DNA from: Planctomycetota bacterium
GTDB lineage: Bacteria > Planctomycetota > MHYJ01 > WSZJ01
Direction: 5' to 3'
Length of the DNA stretch: 37,747 nt
Assembly: GCA_016190145.1 (NCBI GenBank)
Contig: JACPRD010000158.1
Coordinates: forward strand, 1-37,747
Below the pieces are notes generated by a model, which was not told the DNA's origin, made no database searches, and saw only the letters and a program-made list of their open reading frames with translations. The position numbers and the translations under genes are program-made. Of the stretch, positions 18,014-25,554 are shown one piece after another. The first letter of the stretch is position 1. Each line of letters opens with the position of its first letter.

Positions 18014-18341
18014 CAAAGGCCTGGCGGGTAGCCCGTTCTGTCGAACAAGCGCTGCAGCCGGAGCAGGCTGGCGGGTTTTCAGCGGCCCGACAGGCTGGGG
18101 CATGCACTTCACGCGTAATTCCGTAATTCCTCAGTGCTCTCTCTTTTCCTCTGTGGCCCAACCCGAGGCCACAATCCGCGGCTCCGGACACGCACCCGGA
18201 TCGGGGTTTCCCCGGGACTCCCATCCTCCCGAGTCCGAGCCGACAATGGGGTGCCCGGCCCTATGGGCGGTGGCCGGATTCCGGTGTATCAATTCCCCTG
18301 AGAGAGGGATTTGAGGCGCGGAATCTGTTCGGGAGGAATCG
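18014..18341 (+). other. Structured leader region before the NIL-like gene
   Basis: No protein gene was found here. It holds the 27-bp direct repeat at 18085-18111, a tandem pair of GTAATTCC (18115-18130), and three small perfect hairpins: 18153-18172 (stem GTGGCC), 18202-18214 (stem CGGGG) and 18215-18236 (stem GGACTC). GGGAGGAATCG immediately precedes the next ATG. This suggests a long structured 5' leader, but no known riboswitch family was recognised. Confidence 0.5.
18085..18111 (+). repeat. 27-bp direct repeat, copy 1
   Basis: It starts GCCCGACAGGC and ends CATGCACTTCA. It matches copy 2 at 18594-18620 in 23 of 27 positions. It begins exactly 257 bp before the ATG of the NIL-like gene. 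Confidence 0.8.
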
Positions 18342-18599
18342 ATGTCAACCACGATGAAGCAGGCGTTGCGCGTGCGATTCCGGAGATTGGGGGGCCTGCC
18401 CGGCATCAGGGCCCTGAATCTTTTCCCTGAGGTCCACCTGCACGTGCTGGCGGGTCGGCTGACGCCGGTCGACGCCTGGCTCGACCTGGAGCTGACGGGT
18501 GACCGGGAGGCCATCGAGAGGACGGTGGAAGGATTCAGGCTCCGCGGCATGCAGGTCGAGCTTCCCCGCTCACGGCCGGGGCTCGTCGTCACGGCCTGA
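18342..18599 (+). CDS. Small stand-alone NIL-domain-like protein
   Basis: This 85-residue protein has an ideal ribosome site (GGGAGG six bases before the ATG). The core, from about residue 28 to 76, is FPEVHLHVLAGRLTPVDAWL, then LDLELTGDREAIERTVEGF and LRGMQVELP. It matches the pattern of the NIL domain, a small ACT-like ferredoxin fold that ends methionine ABC ATPases (MetN) and some ferredoxins, where it binds an amino acid or mediates contacts. Here it stands alone with a basic N terminus (KQALRVRFRRL). It sits between two structured leaders and is unrelated in sequence to its neighbours. A ligand-sensing or adaptor role is inference only. Confidence 0.6.
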   Translation: MSTTMKQALRVRFRRLGGLPGIRALNLFPEVHLHVLAGRLTPVDAWLDLELTGDREAIERTVEGFRLRGMQVELPRSRPGLVVTA

Positions 18600-18620
18600 C
18601 AGGCCGGGGCATACATTTCA
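18594..18620 (+). repeat. 27-bp direct repeat, copy 2
   Basis: It starts GCCTGACAGGC (a palindrome) and ends CATACATTTCA. It overlaps the stop codon of the NIL-like gene and begins exactly 257 bp before the ATG of the 98-residue zinc-ribbon-like gene, the same spacing as copy 1 to its gene. Confidence 0.8.
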
Positions 18621-18731
18621 AGTTCTCTCCGGGTTTCCCCGAGGCCGGAACCGGGGAGGTGACCCTATAGCCGAGGCTTCCCGGACAGGGTAAATAGAAA
18701 AGCGGAGAACGAGGGTCAAAAGGATCAGGGC

Positions 18732-18775
18732 AAGCCCCCGGTTCCCCGGTTGGTTCGGTTCAACCGCGGGGGCTT
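18732..18775 (+). terminator. GC-rich hairpin, candidate terminator or leader stem
   Basis: AAGCCCCCG-GTT pairs with AACCG-CGGGGGCTT around a 20-base loop. It lies 133 bp after the NIL-like stop and just before a second hairpin. The downstream sequence is not T-rich, so it may be a leader element rather than an intrinsic terminator. Confidence 0.45.
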
Positions 18776-18783
18776 CTGGATCT

Positions 18784-18827
18784 GCGACGGGGGGACCGCG
18801 TTCGGGCGCGTGCGGTCTCCTCGTCGC
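18784..18827 (+). promoter_or_regulatory. 16-bp leader hairpin just upstream of a ribosome-binding site
   Basis: GCGACGGGGGGACCGC (18784-18799) pairs along its full length with 18812-18827, allowing two G-U pairs, around a 12-base loop. The ribosome site GAGGGGAGG lies only about 13 bases beyond the stem. The position suggests control of translation or transcript stability of the next gene. Confidence 0.55.
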
Positions 18828-18850
18828 GGACTTCCCGAGGGGAGGACGCG

Positions 18851-19147
18851 ATGGCCGCCCACAGGCTCGACGTCGTGCGCCTGAGATGTCCCGAAGGCCA
18901 CGTCGCGGTCGAATTCCGGCCCGATTCCGACGCTCCCGACGCAGAACCTGGAATGCTGGATCGAGTCAGAGGACTCCTCGCCGCCCACGGTTTGCGCCCC
19001 GTCTGCCTCCTCTGCGGAAGCCAGGATCTCTGGCTGGAGGCGAAGACGGTGATGATCGAGGCCGAAGAGGACCCCATCCCGGCGCTTCACCTGGAGGAGG
19101 CGTCCCGCGTGGTCGAGAGATTCGCGCGGAAAGCGGCGCCGGAGTAA
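18851..19147 (+). CDS. Small zinc-ribbon-like protein of unknown function
   Basis: The 98-residue protein has two metal-ligand-like pairs: C-x3-H in RCPEGHVAVEF (near residue 13) and C-x2-C in PVCLLCGSQDLW (near residue 52). The remainder is acidic and probably alpha/beta, ending in a helix. The layout suggests a compact zinc-binding fold, but I recognise no family. GAGGGGAGG upstream of the ATG supports the start. The gene follows a structured leader shared in layout with the NIL-like gene and ends 55 bp before the convergent hutI stop. I regard it as real because of the ribosome site and spaced cysteines. Confidence 0.65.
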   Translation: MAAHRLDVVRLRCPEGHVAVEFRPDSDAPDAEPGMLDRVRGLLAAHGLRPVCLLCGSQDLWLEAKTVMIEAEEDPIPALHLEEASRVVERFARKAAPE

Positions 19148-19168
19148 ACGGAGATGCACGGGCCGTGC

Positions 19169-19203
19169 CGCGAGGGTCGGCACGCGAATGTTTCTCAAAC
19201 TCT
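19169..19203 (+). repeat. 35-bp dispersed repeat, copy 1 (plus orientation)
   Basis: It reads CGCGAGGGT, then CGGCACGCGAATG and TTTCTCAAACTCT. It matches a minus-strand copy at 37646-37680 in 33 of 35 positions. It abuts the hutI stop codon. Part of it (19165-19183) also makes a GTGCCG/CGGCAC hairpin followed by AATGTTT, which could terminate the plus-strand small gene. Confidence 0.8.
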
Positions 19204-20456
19204 CACCGTGGCGACTGGTACATCTCCCCCTTCTTGATCACGAGGGCGGCCTGGTTGACGCCGAAGTGATACGGGAGCTGCCGGGGGTCGTCGGCGTCCC
19301 ACAGGACGAGGTCCGCCTGCATCCCCGCGGCGATGCGGCCGACGCGGTCGCCGATGCGAAGCGAGTGGGCGGCGTTGACGGTGCAGGCGGTGAGGATCTC
19401 GGCGGCGGTCATTTTCAGCTGGGTTGCGGCGATCGTGAAGATGATCTGAAGCGACTCCGTGTAGCAGGATCCGGGATTGAAGTCGGTCGCGAGCGCGACG
19501 GGAACGCCGGCCTCGATCAGCCGGCGCGCGGGGGCGTATTTCGGCAGGCCGAGGAAGAACGTCGTCCCGGGCAGGAGAACCGCCACGGTGCCCGCCCTTT
19601 TCAGCGCCTCGATGCCCGCGTCGTCGATCGCCATCAGGTGGTCCGCCGACGCCGCGCCGACGTCCGCCGCGAGCTGCGCGCCGCCGATCGTCGCGAATTC
19701 TTCCGCGTGCAGCCGGACGTCGAGCCCCGCCGCCTTCGCGGCCTCGAGAATCCGCCGCGAATCGTCGATCTCGAACACTCCCTTTTCGCAGAACACGTCG
19801 CACCACCGCGCGAGCCCGCGCCGCGCCACCTCCGGGATCATCTGCCCGCAGACCAGGTTCACGTAGCCGGCGCGGTCCGCCTCGTATTCGGGAGGGACCT
19901 CGTGCGCGCCGAGGAACGTCGTGACGACCTCGACGGGCCCCTCGTCGCCGAGCGCCCGCGCCGCCTCGAGCAGCTTCACCTCGTCCGCCAGCGACAGCCC
20001 GTACCCGCTCTTCACCTCCACCGTCGTCGTCCCGTGGGCGAGCATGCGCCGAAGCGAAACGCGGGTGCGCGCCAGGATTTCGCCGGGAGCGGCGCTCCGG
20101 ACCTGCGCGACGCTCCGGCGGATCCCCCCGCCCCGGTTCGCGATTTCCGCGTACGGCACGCCGGAGTTGCGCATTTCGAACTCGTCCTCGCGGGTGCCGG
20201 CGAAGACGGCGTGCGTGTGGGGATCGACGAGGCCGGGAGTGACCAGCCTTCCGCGCGCGGGCCAGGTCAGCTCCGCCCGGTATCCCGGCGCGATCTCGTG
20301 GCCGGCTTCCAGGATGACGCCATCCCGGATCGCGACGTCGCCCCGCAGGAGGCCGAGCTCCCGCATCCTGGCGCCCCGGCGCGGGCCGGACTCGGGCCCC
20401 ATCGTCGCGAGCATCGCGTCGGTGATCAGCAGGTCGGCGGCCGTCTTCCCGCTCAA
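19203..20456 (-). CDS. hutI: Imidazolonepropionase
   Basis: The 417-residue protein is a full-length amidohydrolase of the HutI group, which opens the imidazolone ring to N-formimino-L-glutamate in histidine degradation. Visible features are the metal motif PHTHAVFAG, the substrate loop RGGGI, the second-sphere segment VKSGYGLSL, the metal histidine in LHAEEF, and the catalytic LATDFNPGSC. The start is TTG at 20456, supported by CCGGAGG five bases upstream. The gene lies 12 bases after a GspE/PilB-like gene and is probably cotranscribed with it, an odd pairing. No hutH, hutU or hutG is visible here. Confidence 0.93.
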   Translation of the reverse strand: MSGKTAADLLITDAMLATMGPESGPRRGARMRELGLLRGDVAIRDGVILEAGHEIAPGYRAELTWPARGRLVTPGLVDPHTHAVFAGTREDEFEMRNSGVPYAEIANRGGGIRRSVAQVRSAAPGEILARTRVSLRRMLAHGTTTVEVKSGYGLSLADEVKLLEAARALGDEGPVEVVTTFLGAHEVPPEYEADRAGYVNLVCGQMIPEVARRGLARWCDVFCEKGVFEIDDSRRILEAAKAAGLDVRLHAEEFATIGGAQLAADVGAASADHLMAIDDAGIEALKRAGTVAVLLPGTTFFLGLPKYAPARRLIEAGVPVALATDFNPGSCYTESLQIIFTIAATQLKMTAAEILTACTVNAAHSLRIGDRVGRIAAGMQADLVLWDADDPRQLPYHFGVNQAALVIKKGEMYQSPR

Positions 20457-20468
20457 TCCGGCCTCCGG

Positions 20469-21680
20469 TTACCCGAGTACGCGCTCGAGCTCGTCCAGCG
20501 AAGTGAGCCCGTCGTTGACCTTCTCCATCGCCGCGATGTGGATGGGCTGCATCCCCTCCTCGCGCGCGACCTTCCGCATGACGTCCTCGGAGGCCTTCTC
20601 CACGATCATGTCGCGCATCTTCTCCGTGACACGGACGATCTCGAAGACGCCGGTCCGGCCCCGGTACCCCGTCCCCTCGCACCTCTCGCAGCCCTTGGGC
20701 GAATAGATCCGCCCCTTCACGTACCGCCCCAGCGGCCGGATCTTCACTTCGTCGGGATCGTGCGGCACCTTGCACGACCGGCAGAGCATGCGCACGAGTC
20801 GCTGGGCCAGGGTCATGTTGAGGACGTTGGCGACGAGGAAGGGTTCGACGCCGAGGTCGAGGAGGCGGTAGATGGTGGCGACGGAGTCGCGGGCGTGGAC
20901 GGTGGAGAACACGAGGTGTCCGGTCAGGCCGGACTGGATCGCGATGGCCGCGGTTTCCGAGTCGCGGATTTCGCCGATCATGAGGATGTTGGGGTCCTGG
21001 CGGAGGGCGTTCCGGAGCGCCGTCGCGAACGTCACGCCGTGTTTCGGGCTGACCGGGATCTGGGTCATGTACTCGAGGTGGTACTCGATCGGATCCTCGA
21101 TCGCGATCACGTTGCGCTGCTTGCGGTCGACTTCGCGCAGGAGCGAGTAGAGCGTGGTCGACTTGCCGCTGCCGGTCGGCCCGGAGACGAGCAGCATCCC
21201 CTGCGGCCGCGTGAGGAACAGGCGCAAGTCGGTCTCGGTCTTGACGTCCAGACCGAGGCGCTTGAGATCGATGATCTCGGGTTCGGTCTCGAGGATGCGG
21301 ATCACCATCTTGTCGCCGAAGACTTCTTCCACGCTCGACACCCGGAACTCCACCGGCCGGCCGCGCACGACCCCGGAAAACGAGCCGTCCTGCATGCGGT
21401 TCTTCCGGGTGATGTCGAGGTCGCAGAGAACCTTGATGGCCGAGAGAATTCTCGATCCGGATTCGTGGTCGTACTCGGCCATGTCGCGGAGAAAGCCGTC
21501 CACGCGGGCCCGGATGCGGACACGTTTGGACTCGGGCTCGATGTGGACGTCCGTCGCGCGCACCTCGATCGCCTCGCCGATCAGACGGCGAATCAGGATG
21601 GACGTACGGTTCTTCTGCGTGGTCGCGAACCCCGGCTCGCCGGACTTCTTGTAGAGGACCACGTCTTCCGGTTTGATCAT
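20469..21680 (-). CDS. Short GspE/PilB-type secretion ATPase
   Basis: The 403-residue hexameric AAA-type ATPase has the N2 domain (about 15-120, with ATDVHIEPE), Walker A GPTGSGKSTT near residue 165, an Asp box in AIEDPIEY, Walker B LMIGEIRDSETA, the His box TGHLVFSTVHA, and the zinc tetracysteine CRSC ... CERC typical of GspE/PilB. The usual N-terminal N1 domain (MshEN) is missing; family members run 550-600 residues. It would power a type IV pilus or type II secretion assembly, but no other pilus gene is near. The ATG at 21680 is used; an in-frame GTG at 21698 is possible, and neither has a strong ribosome site. Confidence 0.88.
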   Translation of the reverse strand: MIKPEDVVLYKKSGEPGFATTQKNRTSILIRRLIGEAIEVRATDVHIEPESKRVRIRARVDGFLRDMAEYDHESGSRILSAIKVLCDLDITRKNRMQDGSFSGVVRGRPVEFRVSSVEEVFGDKMVIRILETEPEIIDLKRLGLDVKTETDLRLFLTRPQGMLLVSGPTGSGKSTTLYSLLREVDRKQRNVIAIEDPIEYHLEYMTQIPVSPKHGVTFATALRNALRQDPNILMIGEIRDSETAAIAIQSGLTGHLVFSTVHARDSVATIYRLLDLGVEPFLVANVLNMTLAQRLVRMLCRSCKVPHDPDEVKIRPLGRYVKGRIYSPKGCERCEGTGYRGRTGVFEIVRVTEKMRDMIVEKASEDVMRKVAREEGMQPIHIAAMEKVNDGLTSLDELERVLG

Positions 21681-21817
21681 GGGCGGAGACTGTCGCACAA
21701 GGTCCGGCCGCGTTCAAGAAGTGGCGGATCCGCTAAACCCTTCGGAATCAGAAACTTCCGCCGAACCCCCGCCCCGCCCCTGCGTCTAACTTTCACCGGG
21801 CCCCATTCGGGTCGGGC

Positions 21818-21847
21818 TTGTCCGCGCCGCCGACCGGTGGATACAAT
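21818..21847 (+). promoter_or_regulatory. Candidate sigma70-type promoter for the TPR kinase operon
   Basis: TTGTCC at 21818-21823 and TACAAT at 21842-21847 are separated by 18 bp, 33 bp before the kinase ATG. It lies in the divergent spacer shared with the GspE/PilB-like gene. Confidence 0.5.
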
Positions 21848-21880
21848 CGCCCGGCTACCACGGAGAGGGACACCTATCTC

Positions 21881-24800
21881 ATGTCAGAAGATCTTCTGAA
21901 ACCCGGCGACACCGCCGGACCGTACCGCATCGTCGGCCGGATCGGACGCGGCGGAATGGGAGACGTCTACAGGGCCCTGGAACCCGCCCTCGAACGCACC
22001 GTCGCCCTCAAGGTCATGGGCGGCGGCCTCGCCCAGGACAGGTCCTTCGTCGAACGGTTCAAAACCGAAGCCAAAGCCGCCGCCGCCCTCATCCACCCCA
22101 ATATCATCAACGTCTTCGGGGTCGGCGAGGTGAAGGGCATGCCGTACATCGCGATGGAGTTCGTGGACGGAGAGTCACTTCAGCAGAAAATCCTCCGCGA
22201 GAAGCGCCTCGTCCCCGCCGTCGTCCTGGAATGGGCCGTACAGGCCTGCAGGGGGCTGGAGGCGGCAGCCCGCAAAGGCGTGGTCCACCGCGACATCAAG
22301 CCCGCGAACCTGATGGTCGACCGGGAGGGAAACCTCAAGGTCGCCGACTTCGGACTGGCGAAACTCCAGAAAAGCGACGTGTCGCTGACTCAAACGGGCG
22401 TGGCCGTCGGAACCCCCCTGTACATGTCCCCGGAACAGGGACGCGGAGAACAGATCGACCTGCGTTCCGACATGTACTCGCTCGGCGCCACCGTCTACCA
22501 CGCACTCAGCGGCAAGCCGCCGTTCGAGGCCGATAGCCCGCTCGCCGTCATCTCCAAGCACGCTCTCACCCCCGTGACCCCCCTTCACGTCGTCCGCGCC
22601 GACATCCCTCAGCCCGTCTCCGGCGTCATCAGCCGCATGATGGCCAAGGCGCCGGCCGACCGGTACGCCGCTTACGACTCCCTGATCGCCGAGCTCGAAC
22701 GCCTGAAGGCCGTGGTCCCGAAAGCGCCCGCCGGCGCCGCGGCCCGGACCGGAGGCGCCGCCTCGCCCGAAGACCTCGCGTTCGGGAAGGTGGCTGTGAA
22801 GAGCGGCATGATCACCGAGGCGCAGTACCGGGGGGCGCTTGGGCTCCAGGAAAAACTGAGAGCCGCCGGAAAACCCGTGAAGGGGCTCGCCGAGATCCTG
22901 GTGGCGGCCAAGATCATCACGCCCGACCAGCGGGAGATCCTGCAGAACAGCGGTCTCCACAAGGCCTGGGAGGACGCGACCGAGGAGAGCGATGCGTCGA
23001 ATCCGACGCTCGAGGTGACCGAACACAAGCGGGCCGAATCGAAGAAGGCGGAGGAGGCGAAAGGGCCGGTCTGCGTTCTGTGCAAGCTGGAGGTGCGGCC
23101 CGAGCAGGTCCAGACGGTGTGCGAGGAGTGCGGCGCGCGGCAGCACGCGGAGTGCTACACGAGTTTCGGGGGATGCGGGAACGAACAGTGCCAGGCTTCG
23201 CCCCGCAGCGTGGTCGGGCGCAAGTCGAAGGACGAGCCGATCACCTCGCGGCCGCTGACCTTCAAGGAGCGGCTGGCCGGCATGATGTGGCCGATCATCG
23301 GCACGGCGGTGCTGCTCCTCGTCGGCTTCCTGGTCTGGAAATTCACCTACAAGAGCGCGACGGACCTCTACAACGAAGCCAAGGCGCTCGAGGGGTCGCG
23401 GGACGCGCGCCTCTCCATTTTCAGCATCGACGCCGCCAACCGCGACGCCAACGCGACCTCCGCCCTTTCGGGCGAGGTGCAGAGGCGCCTGGAGCAGCAG
23501 ATCGGCCTCTACACGAAAGCGCTCGACAAGGAGGAGCGCTTCGTCCCGGCCCGCTATGAACTGGCGCGATGCCTCCAACAGCTCGGCCGGAAGGAAGACG
23601 CGCTTCGCGAGTTGGAACGAGTGCTGACGTACGACGCAAGGCACAAGGAAGCGATGCTGGGCGCGGGCGTGCTTCATCTGGCCGCCGGAAACGATTCCAA
23701 GGCGGAAGCGTACCTGCAGAAAGCCGCCGAGGCCGGGGTCACCGAGGCCTGGCTGAACCTGGCGATCCTCTTCCAGGACCGGTACAAGAAGAACAACCTC
23801 GCGATCGCGCCGCTGCGTGAATACCTGAAGAAGTTCGATGCGGACGGCAACGCCTGGGCGCGCCTCTCTTCGGCGCTGTTCGACAGCGGAAACGACCGGG
23901 AGGCGGGGGTCGCGGCGGACCGCGCCGCGATGACCGGAGCGACGATCCCGCTGGGCGTGCTGGTGCGGGCGCGCATCGCGTTCAAGGGAGGGAACTTCGA
24001 GGAAGCGGCGGCGGCGGCGGTCGCGGCCGCGGAGAAGTCGGAACAGTCGAGCCTGCATCAGTTCGAGGCGTACCGGCTCGCGGGGCAGGCGTATCTCAAG
24101 GCGGGCAAGCCGCAGCCGGCGAGGCAGGTGCTCTACGCGGCGCGCGCGATCAGTCCGCTGGACGTGGACGTCACGGTCGCGCTCGCCGACCTGGCCGCCG
24201 CCCTGGGCGAATGGGGCGATGCGGGGAACCAGTACTACGAGGCGTTCAACAGGGGGAGCAAGAATTTCGAACACCTGTTCCTCGCCGGTAAGTACGCCTA
24301 CACGCAATCTCAGGCGGGCAACGCCCCCACGTATTTCGAGGAGCTGGCGCGGCGGAAGGCGGACTATCCGGACATCAAACTGTGGCTGGCGCGGGCGTAC
24401 CTGAAATCGGGGGCTCTGGAATCCGCGGGTCCGGCGGTGCAGAAGGCCTTCGACGAGAATCCGGAAGATCCGGAGCGGCAGTCGCTCAAGATCTGGGAGC
24501 TTTCGGTCCGCGCCAATTTCCAGGAAGCCGCGGACCTCGCGGAAAAATACCTGGCCGCCCACCCGGAGAACGCTTCCCTCCATATCCGCGCCGGTGAGGC
24601 CTACTCCAGGCTCCGCAAGAACGAGAACGCGGTGCAGCACTGGCGCGCGGCGATCGACGCCGGAGACGTGGAGTCGCTGTACGTGCTGGCCGAATATTAC
24701 ATGTCGGTCGCCGACAGGGCGCGCGCGTCGGAGTTCTACAACAGGTACGTCGAAAAGCAGGCGCTCGGCCCGCAGGCGGAGCGCGCGCGCCAGGTGCTCC

Positions 24801-25540
24801 AGAGCCTCTCCACCGGGACGGGAAGCACGACGGGCGTCGTGTGGGAGCCGATCCTCGCGAAAGCGCTGTCGGGGATCGCGAAGCCGGCCGAAGCGCGCTA
24901 TGAAACCGTGGACCTCGTCTACTACGGCGCGGTGGCAGCTCTCCTTGCGGCCTACGTGCGGACGGAAAAATTCCAGGACGCGGCGGCGGTTTCGGGGGAC
25001 CTCGGCGTCGCCGACGTCTGGGTCGAGGAGGGCCTGACCCGGTTCAACGCCTCCACGCCGGCGATCCAGGCCGACATGCGCGTCCGCCGGATCCGGGAGC
25101 GCTTCGGCCAGCTCGCGAGCCTCTGCGACCGTCTTGTCGTCGCGTTCGCGGCGGTCGGCGGGAAGATCAACCCCGGCGCCGAGACGGCGATCGACGCGAT
25201 CGCCAACGCCTACACTTCCGCCGCGCCCTCCGCGCGGGATCCGTTCGACAAGACCGCTCTCGCGCTCGACCACATCGTGAAGATCATGCTGGCGGCCCGC
25301 GGGGACAAGGGGGCGGAGGCGCGGGAGTTCCTGGAAGCGCAGCTCCTGGTGGCCTCGAACTCGATCCAGGTCTGTGTCGCGCGCACGTACACGATCTGCC
25401 GGCTGGTGGCGATGGGGCATGCGAAGGAAGCGGAGTGGGTGGCGGAGCTGGAGAAATCGGACGAGACGGTGGCGACGGGGCTGGGGCAGATGCGGGTGGG
25501 ATTCGTGCAGCTCGCGCGGATCCTCGACGCATCCCGATGA
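21881..25540 (+). CDS. Membrane Ser/Thr kinase with RING-like zinc cluster and TPR tail
   Basis: The product has 1219 residues. A complete PknB-type kinase (about 15-285) has G-loop GRGGMG at 22-27, Lys44, HRD at 136-138, DFG at 156 and SPEQGRG. Residues about 305-370 form a two-part helical module (FGKVAVKSGMITEAQ, then LAEILVAAKIITPDQ) resembling the MshEN/N1 domain of PilB-type ATPases. Residues about 398-437 form a Cys/His cluster (CVLC, CEEC, HAEC, CGNEQC) like the prokaryotic RING-finger domain. One transmembrane helix lies near 468-488, followed by about 700 residues of tetratricopeptide repeats. The kinase is therefore cytoplasmic and the TPRs extracytoplasmic. The next gene lies 14 bases on, so the operon probably continues through the FHA protein and cysteine desulfurase. 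Confidence 0.92.
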   Translation: MSEDLLKPGDTAGPYRIVGRIGRGGMGDVYRALEPALERTVALKVMGGGLAQDRSFVERFKTEAKAAAALIHPNIINVFGVGEVKGMPYIAMEFVDGESLQQKILREKRLVPAVVLEWAVQACRGLEAAARKGVVHRDIKPANLMVDREGNLKVADFGLAKLQKSDVSLTQTGVAVGTPLYMSPEQGRGEQIDLRSDMYSLGATVYHALSGKPPFEADSPLAVISKHALTPVTPLHVVRADIPQPVSGVISRMMAKAPADRYAAYDSLIAELERLKAVVPKAPAGAAARTGGAASPEDLAFGKVAVKSGMITEAQYRGALGLQEKLRAAGKPVKGLAEILVAAKIITPDQREILQNSGLHKAWEDATEESDASNPTLEVTEHKRAESKKAEEAKGPVCVLCKLEVRPEQVQTVCEECGARQHAECYTSFGGCGNEQCQASPRSVVGRKSKDEPITSRPLTFKERLAGMMWPIIGTAVLLLVGFLVWKFTYKSATDLYNEAKALEGSRDARLSIFSIDAANRDANATSALSGEVQRRLEQQIGLYTKALDKEERFVPARYELARCLQQLGRKEDALRELERVLTYDARHKEAMLGAGVLHLAAGNDSKAEAYLQKAAEAGVTEAWLNLAILFQDRYKKNNLAIAPLREYLKKFDADGNAWARLSSALFDSGNDREAGVAADRAAMTGATIPLGVLVRARIAFKGGNFEEAAAAAVAAAEKSEQSSLHQFEAYRLAGQAYLKAGKPQPARQVLYAARAISPLDVDVTVALADLAAALGEWGDAGNQYYEAFNRGSKNFEHLFLAGKYAYTQSQAGNAPTYFEELARRKADYPDIKLWLARAYLKSGALESAGPAVQKAFDENPEDPERQSLKIWELSVRANFQEAADLAEKYLAAHPENASLHIRAGEAYSRLRKNENAVQHWRAAIDAGDVESLYVLAEYYMSVADRARASEFYNRYVEKQALGPQAERARQVLQSLSTGTGSTTGVVWEPILAKALSGIAKPAEARYETVDLVYYGAVAALLAAYVRTEKFQDAAAVSGDLGVADVWVEEGLTRFNASTPAIQADMRVRRIRERFGQLASLCDRLVVAFAAVGGKINPGAETAIDAIANAYTSAAPSARDPFDKTALALDHIVKIMLAARGDKGAEAREFLEAQLLVASNSIQVCVARTYTICRLVAMGHAKEAEWVAELEKSDETVATGLGQMRVGFVQLARILDASR

Positions 25541-25554
25541 GCGGGAGAGAGGCG

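Noticed and set aside
17926..18341. CRISPR array or tRNA genes in the structured region
   Set aside because: Repeats are only two copies or inverted, without regular spacers; no cloverleaf with a T-loop was found.
18131..18616. Minus-strand gene opposite the NIL-like gene
   Set aside because: The frame has Ser/Arg-rich shadow composition and no ribosome site, while the plus-strand gene has an ideal one.
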